The translations under genes were made by a program, and so were the position numbers. The notes under the pieces were generated by a model. The model saw only the letters and a program-made list of their open reading frames with translations, did not search any database and was not told the DNA's origin. Shown here one piece after another: positions 29,295 through 40,449 of a stretch of DNA of 64,000 nt. Every line of letters begins with the position of its first letter. Position 1 is the stretch's first letter. Location of the stretch: positions 1 through 64,000 of the forward strand of contig NZ_RWJX01000018.1 of assembly GCF_004123805.1 (NCBI RefSeq), given 5' to 3'. This stretch comes from Cellulomonas endophytica (GTDB lineage Bacteria > Actinomycetota > Actinomycetes > Actinomycetales > Cellulomonadaceae).

Positions 29295-29335
29295 GCGACG
29301 GCCCGGGTCCCGTCGTGCGGGTCCCGGGCCGTCGC
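29295..29335 (-). terminator. terminator downstream of the phosphatase - lipoprotein operon
   Basis: A stem of 18 pairs with one mismatch surrounds a TCGTG loop, with the outer 13 bp perfect (GCGACGGCCCGGG and its complement). It lies 56 bases beyond the lipoprotein stop on the minus strand. Confidence 0.65.
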
Positions 29336-29390
29336 GTGCCGTGCCTGCCGTGCGTGCGGTGCCTGCCGCGGGCGGCGCGGCGGAGGGGTC

Positions 29391-29930
29391 CTACTCGTTC
29401 ACGAGCACGGGGACCGCGACCGTGGCGGACGCGTCCGCCGGCACGGGCACGGGCGGCGCGACGTCCACGGGCAGCCCGATGACGCCGGCCGCGCTGTGGT
29501 GCTCCTCGGCGTCCTCCGGGTCGACCACGTGGCGCACGCTCGTGACCAGCGCGCCGGCCGCGTCGTACCAGGCGACCTCGAGCTCGAGCTCGAGGAGCTC
29601 GCTGACGTCCTTCGTGACGTCGGCGGCGGCGACGACGTGCCCACCCTCCTCCAGCCGCAGCTCGCGGAGCTCGATGCGGTCGGTGAAGGGGCCGTCGAGC
29701 ACGACGACCGTGCCCGCCGGGGCCGGTGCGTCGAGCGCCTCCGCCGCGGCCGGTGCCGGGGCCGGGCTGCTCAGCGCGACCTCCCGGGCCTGCCCCGCGA
29801 CGTCCACGGTCGCCGCGTCCGGGGTCGAGCAGCCGGCGAGCGCGACGACCAGCGCGCCGGCGAGCCCGGCCACCGCGAGGGGCGCCGAGGTCCTGCGGAC
29901 GGGCGTCCGCGCGGTGGCCGGGGTCCTCAC
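29391..29930 (-). CDS. small lipoprotein coupled to alkaline phosphatase
   Basis: A 179-residue protein with a signal peptide ending in the lipobox VALAGC (Cys ~34). GTG 29930 overlaps the TGA of the alkaline phosphatase gene. After a Pro/Ala linker, residues ~75-178 form a beta-sandwich-like domain (GTVVVLDGPFTDRIELREL, LELELEVAWYDAAGALVTSVRHVV). The last part resembles the YcfL/DUF1425 group of envelope lipoproteins, a tentative match from memory. Coupling to the phosphatase suggests they act together at the cell surface, perhaps in folding or retention of the enzyme. No catalytic residues are evident. Confidence 0.75.
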   Translation of the reverse strand: MRTPATARTPVRRTSAPLAVAGLAGALVVALAGCSTPDAATVDVAGQAREVALSSPAPAPAAAEALDAPAPAGTVVVLDGPFTDRIELRELRLEEGGHVVAAADVTKDVSELLELELEVAWYDAAGALVTSVRHVVDPEDAEEHHSAAGVIGLPVDVAPPVPVPADASATVAVPVLVNE

Positions 29931-31384
29931 GGGGTGCTCAGCGCCTTCGTGGCGGCCAGGATCTTCCCGTACAGGTCGGTGTTGTCCTGGTTGCCGGAGA
30001 AGATCTCCGAGCCCTTGCCACCGGCGAACAGCGGCACGTCCGCGCCGGTGTGGTTGCCGGAGAGGTAGGTGAGCCACAGGCTCGCCTCGGGGCTGCCGTC
30101 CTCGACGCCGGCGGGGTCGTCGGCCGTGCGGAACGTCGCCGGGGCGAAGTTCGTCGGGTCGGCGGAGCCGGAGCCGTTGACCGGGCCGGTGGAGCGCTCC
30201 GGGTCGAGCGCGCCGCTCTCGGTGCGCACGGGCGTCTCGGTCGAGCTCGTGCCGCTCTGGTTGCCGGGGGGCGTGACGGCCTCGGCGTTCGTGTAGGAGC
30301 CCTTGCCGATGATGTTGAAGCCGGCGCACTCGTGGTCCGCCGTGACGATGACGAGCGTGTTCTTGTCCTTGGCGGCGAACCTCTTCGCCACCGCGATCGC
30401 GTTGTCGAACTCGATGGTCTCGCCGATGGTCTGCGCCGCGTCGTTCGCGTGCGAGCGCTTGTCGATGTTGGCGCCCTCGACCTGGAGGAAGAAGCCGTTC
30501 TGGCGTGCGTCGCGGCTCTTGGCGAGGAGGCCGATGGCCGCCTGCGTCATCTGCGACAGGCTCGGCTCCTCCTGGACGGCGGGCGTGGGGAACGCCTTGG
30601 CCTTGTTCACCTCGGGCGTGAGGTTGCCCGTGTTGAACAGCCCGATGACCCGCTGCTCGGAGCCGTCGCGCACGGCCTGCAGCTCGTCGCCGGTCGCGAC
30701 CTGCGCGCCCAGCTCGCCGAGGACGGTGTACCCGTTGCCCTCCATGACGGCCTGGTCCTCGGCCGTGAAGCGGTTGTTGCCGCCGCCGAGGATCACGTCG
30801 GCGACGTCGTTGCGGGCGATCTGCTGCGCGATCGGCAGGTACGGCTGGCCGCCGAGGGTGCCGCAGCTCTCCAGGGAGTACGTCGGGCCCTGGCAGCCCC
30901 GCAGCGCGGCGTGCGAGAACTGCGCGGCCGGGGTCGCGTCCGTGACCTCGGCCGTGGAGACGTTGCCGGTCCGCATGCCGGCGCCCTTGGCCTGCTCCAT
31001 CAGCGTCGGCAGGATCTCGCCGTACGCGTCCACGCCGATCGCGGCGTTGTAGGTCTTCCGGCCCGACGACCACGCGGTGGCCGCGGAGGCGGAGTCGGTG
31101 ACGAGCTCCGGCGTGTCGGACTCGGGCAGGACCGCCCAGGTGCTCACCGCGCCGCGGACGGGCAAGGTCTCCATGTCGAGCTGGCCGGCGGCGCCGACGG
31201 CCACCTGGCGGGCGGCGTCGACGTGGGTCTGACCCATGCCGTCGCCGATGAACAGGATGACGTTCCGGGCCTGCTCGCCCGGAGCCGGTGCGGCGGTGGC
31301 GGCCGCCGGTGCGGCGACCGAGGCGACTAGCGTGGCGCCGAGGCCGAGAGCGAGTGCGCCCCGGAATCCGACAGGAGTGTGCAC
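29927..31384 (-). CDS. phoA: alkaline phosphatase, PhoA family
   Basis: A 485-residue secreted enzyme. The signal peptide (GALALGLGATLVASVAAPAAATAA) is followed at once by NVILFIGDGMG, which carries a metal-binding Asp48. The phosphorylated Ser98 is in VTDSASAATAW. QVEGANIDKRSHAND and VTADHECAGF supply the other zinc ligands. It hydrolyses phosphomonoesters outside the membrane and requires zinc and usually magnesium. GTG 31384 is supported by GAAGGGG about 7 bases upstream; an in-frame upstream ATG would disrupt the signal sequence. A TAGCGT box (31437-31432) and a perfect GTTCACC PHO half-site (31486-31480) lie upstream. Confidence 0.93.
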   Translation of the reverse strand: MHTPVGFRGALALGLGATLVASVAAPAAATAAPAPGEQARNVILFIGDGMGQTHVDAARQVAVGAAGQLDMETLPVRGAVSTWAVLPESDTPELVTDSASAATAWSSGRKTYNAAIGVDAYGEILPTLMEQAKGAGMRTGNVSTAEVTDATPAAQFSHAALRGCQGPTYSLESCGTLGGQPYLPIAQQIARNDVADVILGGGNNRFTAEDQAVMEGNGYTVLGELGAQVATGDELQAVRDGSEQRVIGLFNTGNLTPEVNKAKAFPTPAVQEEPSLSQMTQAAIGLLAKSRDARQNGFFLQVEGANIDKRSHANDAAQTIGETIEFDNAIAVAKRFAAKDKNTLVIVTADHECAGFNIIGKGSYTNAEAVTPPGNQSGTSSTETPVRTESGALDPERSTGPVNGSGSADPTNFAPATFRTADDPAGVEDGSPEASLWLTYLSGNHTGADVPLFAGGKGSEIFSGNQDNTDLYGKILAATKALSTP

Positions 31385-31431
31385 GAGGGGTCCCCTTCGT
31401 CCGTGATGCCCGACCTGGGCACCACCGCGGC

Positions 31432-31486
31432 ACGCTAGGCAGGCCAGGTGGCGCCGGTGCGTCCGGAGCGGGGCGGCGGGGTGAAC
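31432..31486 (-). promoter_or_regulatory. candidate phosphate-regulated promoter of the alkaline phosphatase gene
   Basis: On the minus strand GTTCACC (31486-31480) exactly matches the core of actinobacterial PHO boxes, and TAGCGT (31437-31432) is a typical -10. The distance between them (42 bases) is rather long, and only one repeat unit is clear, so PhoP control remains tentative. Confidence 0.35.
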
Positions 31487-31532
31487 TCGGGACGCCCGGT
31501 GTGCGCCGGGTGAGGGGGACGGAGGCGGCGCG

Positions 31533-32190
31533 GTGGACGGCAGAGGCCTGGTGCGCCGACCGCCCGAGCCCCTGCGCTTCGCGCTGCCCTCCCCGCGCCG
31601 GGCGCCGACGCCCGTGGTCCTGTCCGTCCGTGGCGCGCTCGTGCCCGGGCGTCTGGAGGTGGCGGCGCTGGACCTCACCGCCGACGTTGCCCTGCTGGTC
31701 ACGGGCGCGAGCGGCTCGGGCACGTCGACGCTGCTGAACCTGCTGCACCTGCTGCACCTGCTCGCCGGCGACCTGGCGCGGGCGAGGGGCCGCGTCGACG
31801 GTGCACGGCGTGTCGAGGTGGCGCTGCTGGAGCAGGACGTGCGGCTCTCCGCGGACCCCCGCGCGCCGCGGGGGCTCTCCACGGCGGTGACGGCGGACCG
31901 GCCGGACGCGCCGCCGCTCGCGCGCCTCGGGCTCGTGGGTCCGGCCGACCTGGACCGGCCCCTGCGCGAGCTGTCGGTGGGCCGACGCCGACGTCTCGTG
32001 CTCGCCCTCGTCGTGGCGCGGTCCCCGCACGTGCTGCTCCTGGACGAGCCGACGAACCACCTCTCCGTCGGCCTGGCCGAGGAGCTGGTGGACGCCCTCG
32101 ACGTGGCGCCCGCCGCCGTGGTCGTCGCCTCCCACGGCCGCCGGCTCCGTCGGCGCCGGACCGGTGCCCGTGCCGAGCTCGTCGCCGGAC
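31533..32190 (+). pseudogene. C-terminal half of an ABC-F ATPase with ruined Walker A
   Basis: About 210 codons match the second ATPase domain of antibiotic-resistance-type ABC-F proteins: an N-terminal VRGALVPGRL strand, LLEQDVRL, LSVGRRRRLVLAL, the Walker B run HVLLLDEPTNHLS and the switch VVVASHG. The whole first ATPase domain is absent (normal length ~540). The Walker A reads GASGSGTST, with Thr64 (ACG, 31722-31724) in place of the essential Lys (AAG), and the signature Gln is Arg. A CACCTGCTG duplication sits just after Walker A. It cannot bind ATP normally, and I read it as a decaying gene. Confidence 0.7.
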
Positions 32191-32470
32191 GGCCTCGCGG
32201 ACCGCTGGTCGCGGCGGCCCGGGCGTCGCCCTGCCGCTCGTCCTGCCAGGACCCGCCGCCGGGCGGCGTCGGCCGGTCGTCCTCGACGGGGCTGGGTACC
32301 CCGGGCCGGCAGGAGCTGGGGGAGTCGCCGCCGACCCGGGTCCGACCCCAGCGTGGCAGTGTCGGGCCCGGACGGCGCGGCGAGCCCGTGCGCGGTGGGG
32401 ACCGGTCCGTGCGCGCCGTCACGGTGCGTGGCCGGGACGGTGCCGGGCTGCGGTCGAGGCGGGCGGTGGA
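32191..32470. other. non-coding gap
   Basis: Between the ABC-F remnant and the convergent small membrane protein I see no credible reading frame, RNA gene or strong terminator. Confidence 0.5.
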
Positions 32471-32890
32471 TCAGGGCTCGTGGTCGCGCCGGATCCACAG
32501 GGTCTCCGCCTCGGCGGCGGTGACGGACTCGCCCGCCGAGCGCGGGCGGGTCCAGCGGCGGGTGCCGCACCGGGCGCAGCGCCAGTGGGGTGCGCTGTCG
32601 GGTCCGGCCCCGACCCGCCGCCACCCGTGGTCGACGAACGGCAGCTCGCACACCCACCACCGCCGCGTCGGGGCCCGCTCCTGACCGCGTCGGACGGTCC
32701 ACGCCCCGACGGCGGTGGAGACGACGAGCGCGGCCAGCACGACGAGGACCAGGGCGCCGCCCAGCGTGCGGTGCAGGTCGACCGCGACCGCCGCGACCGC
32801 GAGCGCGGAGAGGACGAGCACGACGACGACCCGGAAGCGCAGCAGGTGCCGGTCGTGGGCCACGTCGACCGGAGGCGGGGCATCGGGCAC
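32471..32890 (-). CDS. small two-helix membrane protein with zinc-ribbon-like tail
   Basis: A 139-residue protein. GTG 32890 is favoured by GAGGAGG about 8 bases upstream. After a short N-terminus there are two membrane helices at about 20-40 (RVVVVLVLSALAVAAVAVDL) and 43-65 (LGGALVLVVLAALVVSTAVGAW). The C-terminal ~70 residues contain WVCELPFVDHGWRRV and WRCARCGTRRW, a Cys/His set that could bind zinc. I do not recognise the family. It stands alone, convergent with the ABC-F remnant. Confidence 0.65.
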   Translation of the reverse strand: MPDAPPPVDVAHDRHLLRFRVVVVLVLSALAVAAVAVDLHRTLGGALVLVVLAALVVSTAVGAWTVRRGQERAPTRRWWVCELPFVDHGWRRVGAGPDSAPHWRCARCGTRRWTRPRSAGESVTAAEAETLWIRRDHEP

Positions 32891-33143
32891 GGCTCCGCCT
32901 CCTCGACCCCAGCGCGGGCAGCACGAGGAGGCGTCGGCGCTGGGACCTCCGAGCGTGGCACCGGCCGGTGCCGGGGCACAAGGTCCGGCGCACCGCGGGG
33001 CCGCCGCCCGACCCACCGCGGCGGCGGACCGGGGCCCCCGGTCTCTCGCGCCGGGCGCCACGGCCGGAGCCTTGACGGGCCGGTCCTGCGGGGACACGCT
33101 CGCAGGGTCACCGGCGACGGGCGCCGCGACGGGAGGCCGGGAC

Positions 33144-33581
33144 GTGGCTCGACGAGGACGTGCGCTGGTGCGGGGCGCGATGGCACTGGCGGTGCGGCTC
33201 TACCGCTGGTCCGGCGGGCGCGTGGGCGGCACGGCGAAGGGCGGCACGCCCGTGCTGCTCCTCACGGTCGCGGGCCGCTCCACGGGCGTGCCCCGCACGA
33301 CGCCCGTGAGCTGGTTCGAGCACGAGGGCGGGTACCTCGTCGTCGGCTCCGGCGGCGGGTCGGCCGACGAGCCCCAGTGGTTCCGCAACCTGCGGGCCGC
33401 CCCCCGTGCCCACGTCGAGGTCCGCTCGGAGCACCAGGACGTGACCGTCCGCGTCCTGCCGCCCGACGAGCGCGACCGCGCCTGGTCGCAGGTCGTCGTG
33501 GCGCGCTCCCCGGGCTTCGGGGACTACGCGGCCAAGGCCGGCCGCCCGATCCCGCTCGCGCACCTCGTCCCGGTGACCTGA
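33144..33581 (+). CDS. Ddn-like deazaflavin (F420)-dependent nitroreductase-family protein
   Basis: A 145-residue protein. GTG 33144 is chosen because GGGAGG (33131-33136) lies 7 bases upstream; ATG 33180 is the other option. The split-barrel fold of the family is recognisable from GGTPVLLLTVAGRSTGVPRTTPVSW, YLVVGSGGGSADEPQWFRNLRAAP and VEVRSEHQDVTV. Known members reduce quinones or nitroaromatics using F420H2. It probably acts in the cytoplasm or at the membrane in redox protection; the substrate is unknown. A second F420-type enzyme is encoded at 60308-60775. Confidence 0.87.
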   Translation: MARRGRALVRGAMALAVRLYRWSGGRVGGTAKGGTPVLLLTVAGRSTGVPRTTPVSWFEHEGGYLVVGSGGGSADEPQWFRNLRAAPRAHVEVRSEHQDVTVRVLPPDERDRAWSQVVVARSPGFGDYAAKAGRPIPLAHLVPVT

Positions 33582-33662
33582 CCGCGCTGCCGCGGGGTCG
33601 CCGCGGTCCACCGGGCACGGGCGCTCCCGGAGCCGGTCGGTGTGCACCGTCGGCGGGCGAGG

Positions 33663-33705
33663 ACGACGAAGGCCTGGCTCGGGGTCCGAGCCAGGCCTTC
33701 GTCGT
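33663..33705. repeat. 20-bp perfect palindrome, copy 1 of a dispersed element
   Basis: The arms ACGACGAAGGCCTGGCTCGG (33663-33682) and its exact complement (33686-33705) flank a GGT loop. The same structure, with the same loop and 18 of 20 arm bases, recurs at 43466-43508, where it follows the tRNA cluster. Similarity extends about 30 bases to the left of both copies. Here no RNA gene or intact gene ends next to it. Confidence 0.8.
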
Positions 33706-33944
33706 GCTGTCGCGGCACTACCGGACCCCGGAGGAGGGTCCGGACGTCTGGGCTGACGACGCGTGGTCCTGGCGCAACCGCAGGGCGACCCGGCGGACGC
33801 AGCGTCGGCTGGTGGAGATGCCCCGGCCAGCGCGTGCAGCGCCTTCCGCGACTTCTCCCGGCCACAGCACCCCGCACTCCAGCACGGCACCGCCGGCGGC
33901 GCCGTAGCCGTGGCTGTTCTTCCCGGCTCGGCTGCCACCCCTGG

Positions 33945-34115
33945 AACATGCCGATCCCGGGTACCACGAAGCAGCACCGACTGGCCGAGAACGTCGCCGC
34001 CGTCGACGTCGAGCTCACCGCGCAGGACAGGGCCGACCTGACTGCGGCCTCCGACGGGCTCCCGGCTCAGCCCGACCGCTACCCCGAATCCAAGCAGCGC
34101 ATGATCAACCGCTGA
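33945..34115 (+). pseudogene. C-terminal tail of an aldo/keto reductase
   Basis: PIPGTTKQHRLAENVAAVDV, then ELTAQDRADLTAAS and RYPESKQRMINR before a stop, is the unmistakable C-terminus of an aldo/keto reductase, including the NADPH-binding PIPGT. The ~270 residues of barrel that should precede it are absent; only a possible frameshifted WLFFPARL trace is left. No start codon or ribosome site is present. Confidence 0.7.
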
Positions 34116-34282
34116 CCCACGAGTCAGCGCGGGCGTACCTGCTCGACAGCACGGCCGGCCGGAGCGCAGCTGCGACCGTCGGGCTCTGCACCCGAGGGTC
34201 GCGTCCGACGTCGGGCGACCGTCGGCGCCCGTGTCGTCCTGTGGACCGCTCCGACCCGAAGGACGCGGTCCCCCCCAGCCCG

Positions 34283-35746
34283 CTAGAGCCCGAAGACCTC
34301 CGCCGGCCGCCCGACGACGAGGTCGACGAGGGCCTCGGCGGCCTCGTCCTCGTCGAGGCGGTGCTCCGCCACGAGCCCTGCCAGGAACCCGGCGTCCAGG
34401 CGGCGCGCCATGTCGTGCCGGGCGGGGACGGACAGCAGGGCTCGCGTGTCGTCGATGAAACCGCTCGTCCGGCGCAGCCCGGCGATCTCGGTGACCGTCT
34501 CGCGCCACCGCCGGATGGAGGCGGGGGCGTCGAGGAACCACCACGGCGCCCCGACGTAGACCGACGGGTAGAAGCCGGCCAGCGGGGCGAGCTCGCGCGA
34601 GAGCACGCTCTCGTCGAGCGTGAAGAGCACCAGTCGCAGGGACGGGTGGGTGCCGTAGCGCTCCAGCAGCGGTCGCAGGGCGTCGGTGAAGGCACCCGGC
34701 AGCGGGATGTCGTGACCGGTGTCGGGGCCGAACCGGGCGCTCGTCGGGCCGTGGTGGCCCCGCCGCACACCCGGGTGGAGCGTCATCGTGAGCCCGTCCT
34801 CCGTGGACATCCGGGCCATCTCCAGCAGCATGTGCCGGCGCAGGGCCGTCGCCTCCGGGACGGTGACCGTCCGCGCCCGGGCTGCGGCGTAGAGGCGTGC
34901 GGCATCGGCCGGGGAGAGGGGCTGCGTGCCGACGTCCTCGTGGCTGTGGTCCGCCGACACGGCGCCGTGGCGGCGGAAGTGCGCGCGCCGCAGCTGCATC
35001 GCCTCGACCCAGCCGTCCCACGTGCCGGCGTCGACCCCGGCGGCATCGCCCAGCCGGTCCGTGTCCGCACGCCACGACGGCCGGCCCGGTTCGAGGTAGC
35101 GGTCCGGCCGGAAGGTCGGCACCACACGGGTGCGGACGGTCGGGTCGTCCCGGAGAGCGGCGTGCGCCGCGAGGTCGTCGGCCGGGTCGTCGGTGGTGGC
35201 CAGGACCCGGATGCCGAACCGCTCGAGGAGTGCCCGGGGGCGCAGCCCCGGCGTGGTGAGCCCGTCCGCGACGGCGTCGTAGAGCGAGTCGGCGCTCTCC
35301 GACGACGGGCGGGTGGTCAGTCCGAAGGCGTCGTGCAGGCTCTGCTCGAGCCAGTAGCGCACCGGGGTCCCCGCGAACACGGCCCAGTGCCGGCACAGCA
35401 GCCGCCACGCGGCTCGGGCCGCGGTCTCGTCGAGCGGCCCCTGCCCCACGCCCAGCTCCTGCAGCGGCACGCCCGAGGCGTGCAGCAGCCGCGTGACGTA
35501 GTGGTCGGGCGTGAGGAGCAGGGCTGCCGGGTCCCGGAAGGGCGCGTCCTGCAGGAGCAGCCCGGCGTCCACGTGCCCGTGCGGGGACACGATCGGCAGG
35601 TCGGCCACCTCGGCGTGCAGCGCGCGGGCCAGACGACGGACGCCGGGGTCGGCCGGCAGCAGCCGATCGGGATGAGGTGCGGGGCCGGTGACCTCTCCGA
35701 CCGCCGTCCCGTTCGCGGTCCCGGCCGCGGTCCCGGCCGCGGTCAT
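34283..35746 (-). CDS. uxaC: glucuronate isomerase (uronate isomerase)
   Basis: A 487-residue enzyme. ATG 35746 lies 2 bases after the transporter stop, with GAGGGGG about 7 bases upstream; residues 1-18 are an Ala/Gly/Thr repeat. The amidohydrolase-type barrel starts with VSPHGHVDAGLL (the metal-binding His-x-His) and goes on with VLATTDDPADDL, VVPTFRPDRYLEP, MTLHPGVRRGHH and FIDDTRALLSVPARHDMARR, as in UxaC. It converts D-glucuronate to D-fructuronate, the second step after release by beta-glucuronidase. It is the last gene of the uidA - transporter - uxaC unit and feeds the fructuronate reductase encoded at 40450. Confidence 0.92.
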   Translation of the reverse strand: MTAAGTAAGTANGTAVGEVTGPAPHPDRLLPADPGVRRLARALHAEVADLPIVSPHGHVDAGLLLQDAPFRDPAALLLTPDHYVTRLLHASGVPLQELGVGQGPLDETAARAAWRLLCRHWAVFAGTPVRYWLEQSLHDAFGLTTRPSSESADSLYDAVADGLTTPGLRPRALLERFGIRVLATTDDPADDLAAHAALRDDPTVRTRVVPTFRPDRYLEPGRPSWRADTDRLGDAAGVDAGTWDGWVEAMQLRRAHFRRHGAVSADHSHEDVGTQPLSPADAARLYAAARARTVTVPEATALRRHMLLEMARMSTEDGLTMTLHPGVRRGHHGPTSARFGPDTGHDIPLPGAFTDALRPLLERYGTHPSLRLVLFTLDESVLSRELAPLAGFYPSVYVGAPWWFLDAPASIRRWRETVTEIAGLRRTSGFIDDTRALLSVPARHDMARRLDAGFLAGLVAEHRLDEDEAAEALVDLVVGRPAEVFGL

Positions 35747-35748
35747 GG

Positions 35749-37221
35749 TCACGCCCCCTCGCGTGCGGCGGTGGCGTCCGTCGTCGCGGCGGTGCGGGCG
35801 GCGCGGCGCTCGGCGACCTCCGCGACCATCGCGGTGAAGCGCTGCTCCGTCAGCGGGTAGGCGAGCATGATCAGCACGCCGATCCCGATGAAGACGGCGG
35901 GGACGAGGCCGGCGACGAGGCGGATCCCGTCCATGGTGCCGGCGGCCTGGCTCGGTGCTCCCGCCACGTAGCCGACGAGCCCCAGCCCGTAGGCCGCGGC
36001 GGCACCGCCGACGGCCTGGCCGACCTTGCGGGTGAAGGAGAACGCCGCGTAGGTGGTGCCCTCGGTGCGCACGCCCGTGCGCCACTCGCCGTACTCGACC
36101 GTGTCCGCCTCGAGGGCGAACATGAGGGTGTTCACCGCGGCGACGGCGATGCCGTAGAGCGCGAAGAACCCGATGGCCACGACCGGCAGGGTGGGCGGGG
36201 TGAAGGCGATCCCGAGGCCGGCGACCGCACCGAGGCCCCCGCCCAGCACGTATCCGCGCTTCTTGCCGACGGCGCGCACGAGGCGCGGCATGAGGGGGGC
36301 GACGACGAACATGAGGCCGGTGCTGACCAGGGTGAGGACGATGAAGAGGTTCGCGTCGCCCAGGACGTCGCGGGCGTAGTACGCCTGCAGCGTCTGCAGC
36401 GTGAACATGCCCGTCAGGAAGGACAGCGCGCTCAGGCACAGCAGCAGGAGCGGGCGGTTGCCGCGCAGGGTGGCCAGGCTCTGGCGCAGAGTGACGTGCG
36501 CGACGTCGCGGACCACGTCCTCCCGCGCCGTGCGGAACACGAGCAGGTAGAGGCCGAACCCGACGACGACGAACAGGCCGGTGGTCAGGGTGAGCGACTG
36601 CTGCAGGTCCTCGGCGTCGCGGATCTGCGGGGCGACGACGAACGCGAGCAGGATGATCGTCGCGGCGGTGCCCATGAGGCGGAAGCTCGCCAGTCGCGTG
36701 CGTTCGGCCGGCACCTGGGTCATGGCCGAGGCCAGCGAGCCGTAGGGGATGTTGACCAGGCTGTAGGCCAGACCCAGCGCCGCGTAGGTGACGTACGCGT
36801 AGATGAGCTTGCCGGTGCCGGACAGGCCGCCCGGCACCGTGAAGGTCGCCATGGACAGCAGCAGCAGCGGCAACGACCCGAAGAGGATGAAGGGGCGGAA
36901 CTTGCCCCACCGCGTCATGGCGCGGTCCACCTGGCGGCCGGCGAAGATGTCGGCGAAGGCGTCCCACACCCGCACGACGAGGAACAGCGTGCCCGCCGCC
37001 GCGGCGGAGATGCCCACCACGTCGGTGTAGTAGAGCAGCAGGAACATGGAGCTCATCGAGAAGGCCAGGTTGTTGGCGGCGTCGCCGGCGCCGTAGCCGA
37101 GGTACGACGACAGCCGCAGCCGGCCGGCCGTCGTCGCCGGGGTGCCGGCGGGGGCGGCGCCTGCGGTGCTGCTCGTGGTGGTGCTGCCGGTCGAGGCCGG
37201 TGCAGCGGCGGTGCTGCTCAT
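35749..37221 (-). CDS. GPH-family glucuronide:cation symporter
   Basis: A 490-residue transporter with 12 predicted helices after a ~33-residue Ser/Thr/Ala-rich N-terminus. The landmarks are those of the glycoside-pentoside-hexuronide family (UidB, XynB, MelB): YGAGDAANNLAFSM with VVGISAAAAGTLFLVVRVWDAFADIFAGRQVDR, WGKFRPFILFG and ALEADTVEYGEWRTGVRTEG. It imports glucuronides or short uronate-containing oligosaccharides with Na+ or H+. It lies 143 bases after uidA and 2 bases before uxaC. The glucuronide substrate is inferred from these neighbours. Confidence 0.9.
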   Translation of the reverse strand: MSSTAAAPASTGSTTTSSTAGAAPAGTPATTAGRLRLSSYLGYGAGDAANNLAFSMSSMFLLLYYTDVVGISAAAAGTLFLVVRVWDAFADIFAGRQVDRAMTRWGKFRPFILFGSLPLLLLSMATFTVPGGLSGTGKLIYAYVTYAALGLAYSLVNIPYGSLASAMTQVPAERTRLASFRLMGTAATIILLAFVVAPQIRDAEDLQQSLTLTTGLFVVVGFGLYLLVFRTAREDVVRDVAHVTLRQSLATLRGNRPLLLLCLSALSFLTGMFTLQTLQAYYARDVLGDANLFIVLTLVSTGLMFVVAPLMPRLVRAVGKKRGYVLGGGLGAVAGLGIAFTPPTLPVVAIGFFALYGIAVAAVNTLMFALEADTVEYGEWRTGVRTEGTTYAAFSFTRKVGQAVGGAAAAYGLGLVGYVAGAPSQAAGTMDGIRLVAGLVPAVFIGIGVLIMLAYPLTEQRFTAMVAEVAERRAARTAATTDATAAREGA

Positions 37222-37277
37222 GGGTGCTCCTCGGGAGGGCCGCGACGGCGCGGCGCGTGGGCGGGTGTGGTCGGGCC

Positions 37278-37306
37278 GGGGCCGGCCCCGGGCGGGCCCC
37301 GGCCCC
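37278..37306. terminator. GC-rich stem between uidA and its transporter
   Basis: The inverted repeat GGGGCCGG (37278-37285) and CCGGCCCC (37299-37306) lies in the 143-base gap between two genes of the same direction. It may attenuate read-through or protect the mRNA end. This is a short stem, so evidence is modest. Confidence 0.35.
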
Positions 37307-37364
37307 GTGCGCGCGAGGGCGCGCGGTCGGGCGGTGGGTCGGACGGTCCGTCCGAGGGGTCCGG

Positions 37365-40320
<2,956 letters not shown>

Positions 40321-40355
40321 CGCCGGCGCGGGCGGCCGCGGAGGGTCGCGTCGGT

Positions 40356-40372
40356 GCAAGCCGTGGCAACCG
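40356..40372. promoter_or_regulatory. second copy of the glucuronide operator
   Basis: GCAAGCCGTGGCAACCG matches 16 of 17 bases of the complement of the block before the LacI gene. It lies 78 bases ahead of the fructuronate reductase start, a position suited to blocking transcription of that operon. Confidence 0.6.
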
Positions 40373-40449
40373 GTGGCCACCGGGTCCGGTCCTGCGGTTC
40401 GGTCGTCCTGCCGCCACCGAGGGCGGCCGACGACGAGGAGGACCGGACC

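Larger units (their letters stand above)
28952..29390. other. convergent intergenic region with three stem-loops
   Basis: This 439-base gap lies between two genes that converge. It contains two perfect 14-bp hairpins at 28979-29010 and 29017-29050 and a long hairpin at 29295-29335; no coding frame looks like a protein. The part between 29051 and 29294 is unremarkable GC-rich sequence. Confidence 0.7.

Noticed and set aside
33642..34115. A complete 157-residue gene ending at the aldo/keto-reductase tail
   Set aside because: Only the last ~55 codons resemble a protein family; the upstream part runs through the palindrome and has no family likeness or start signal.
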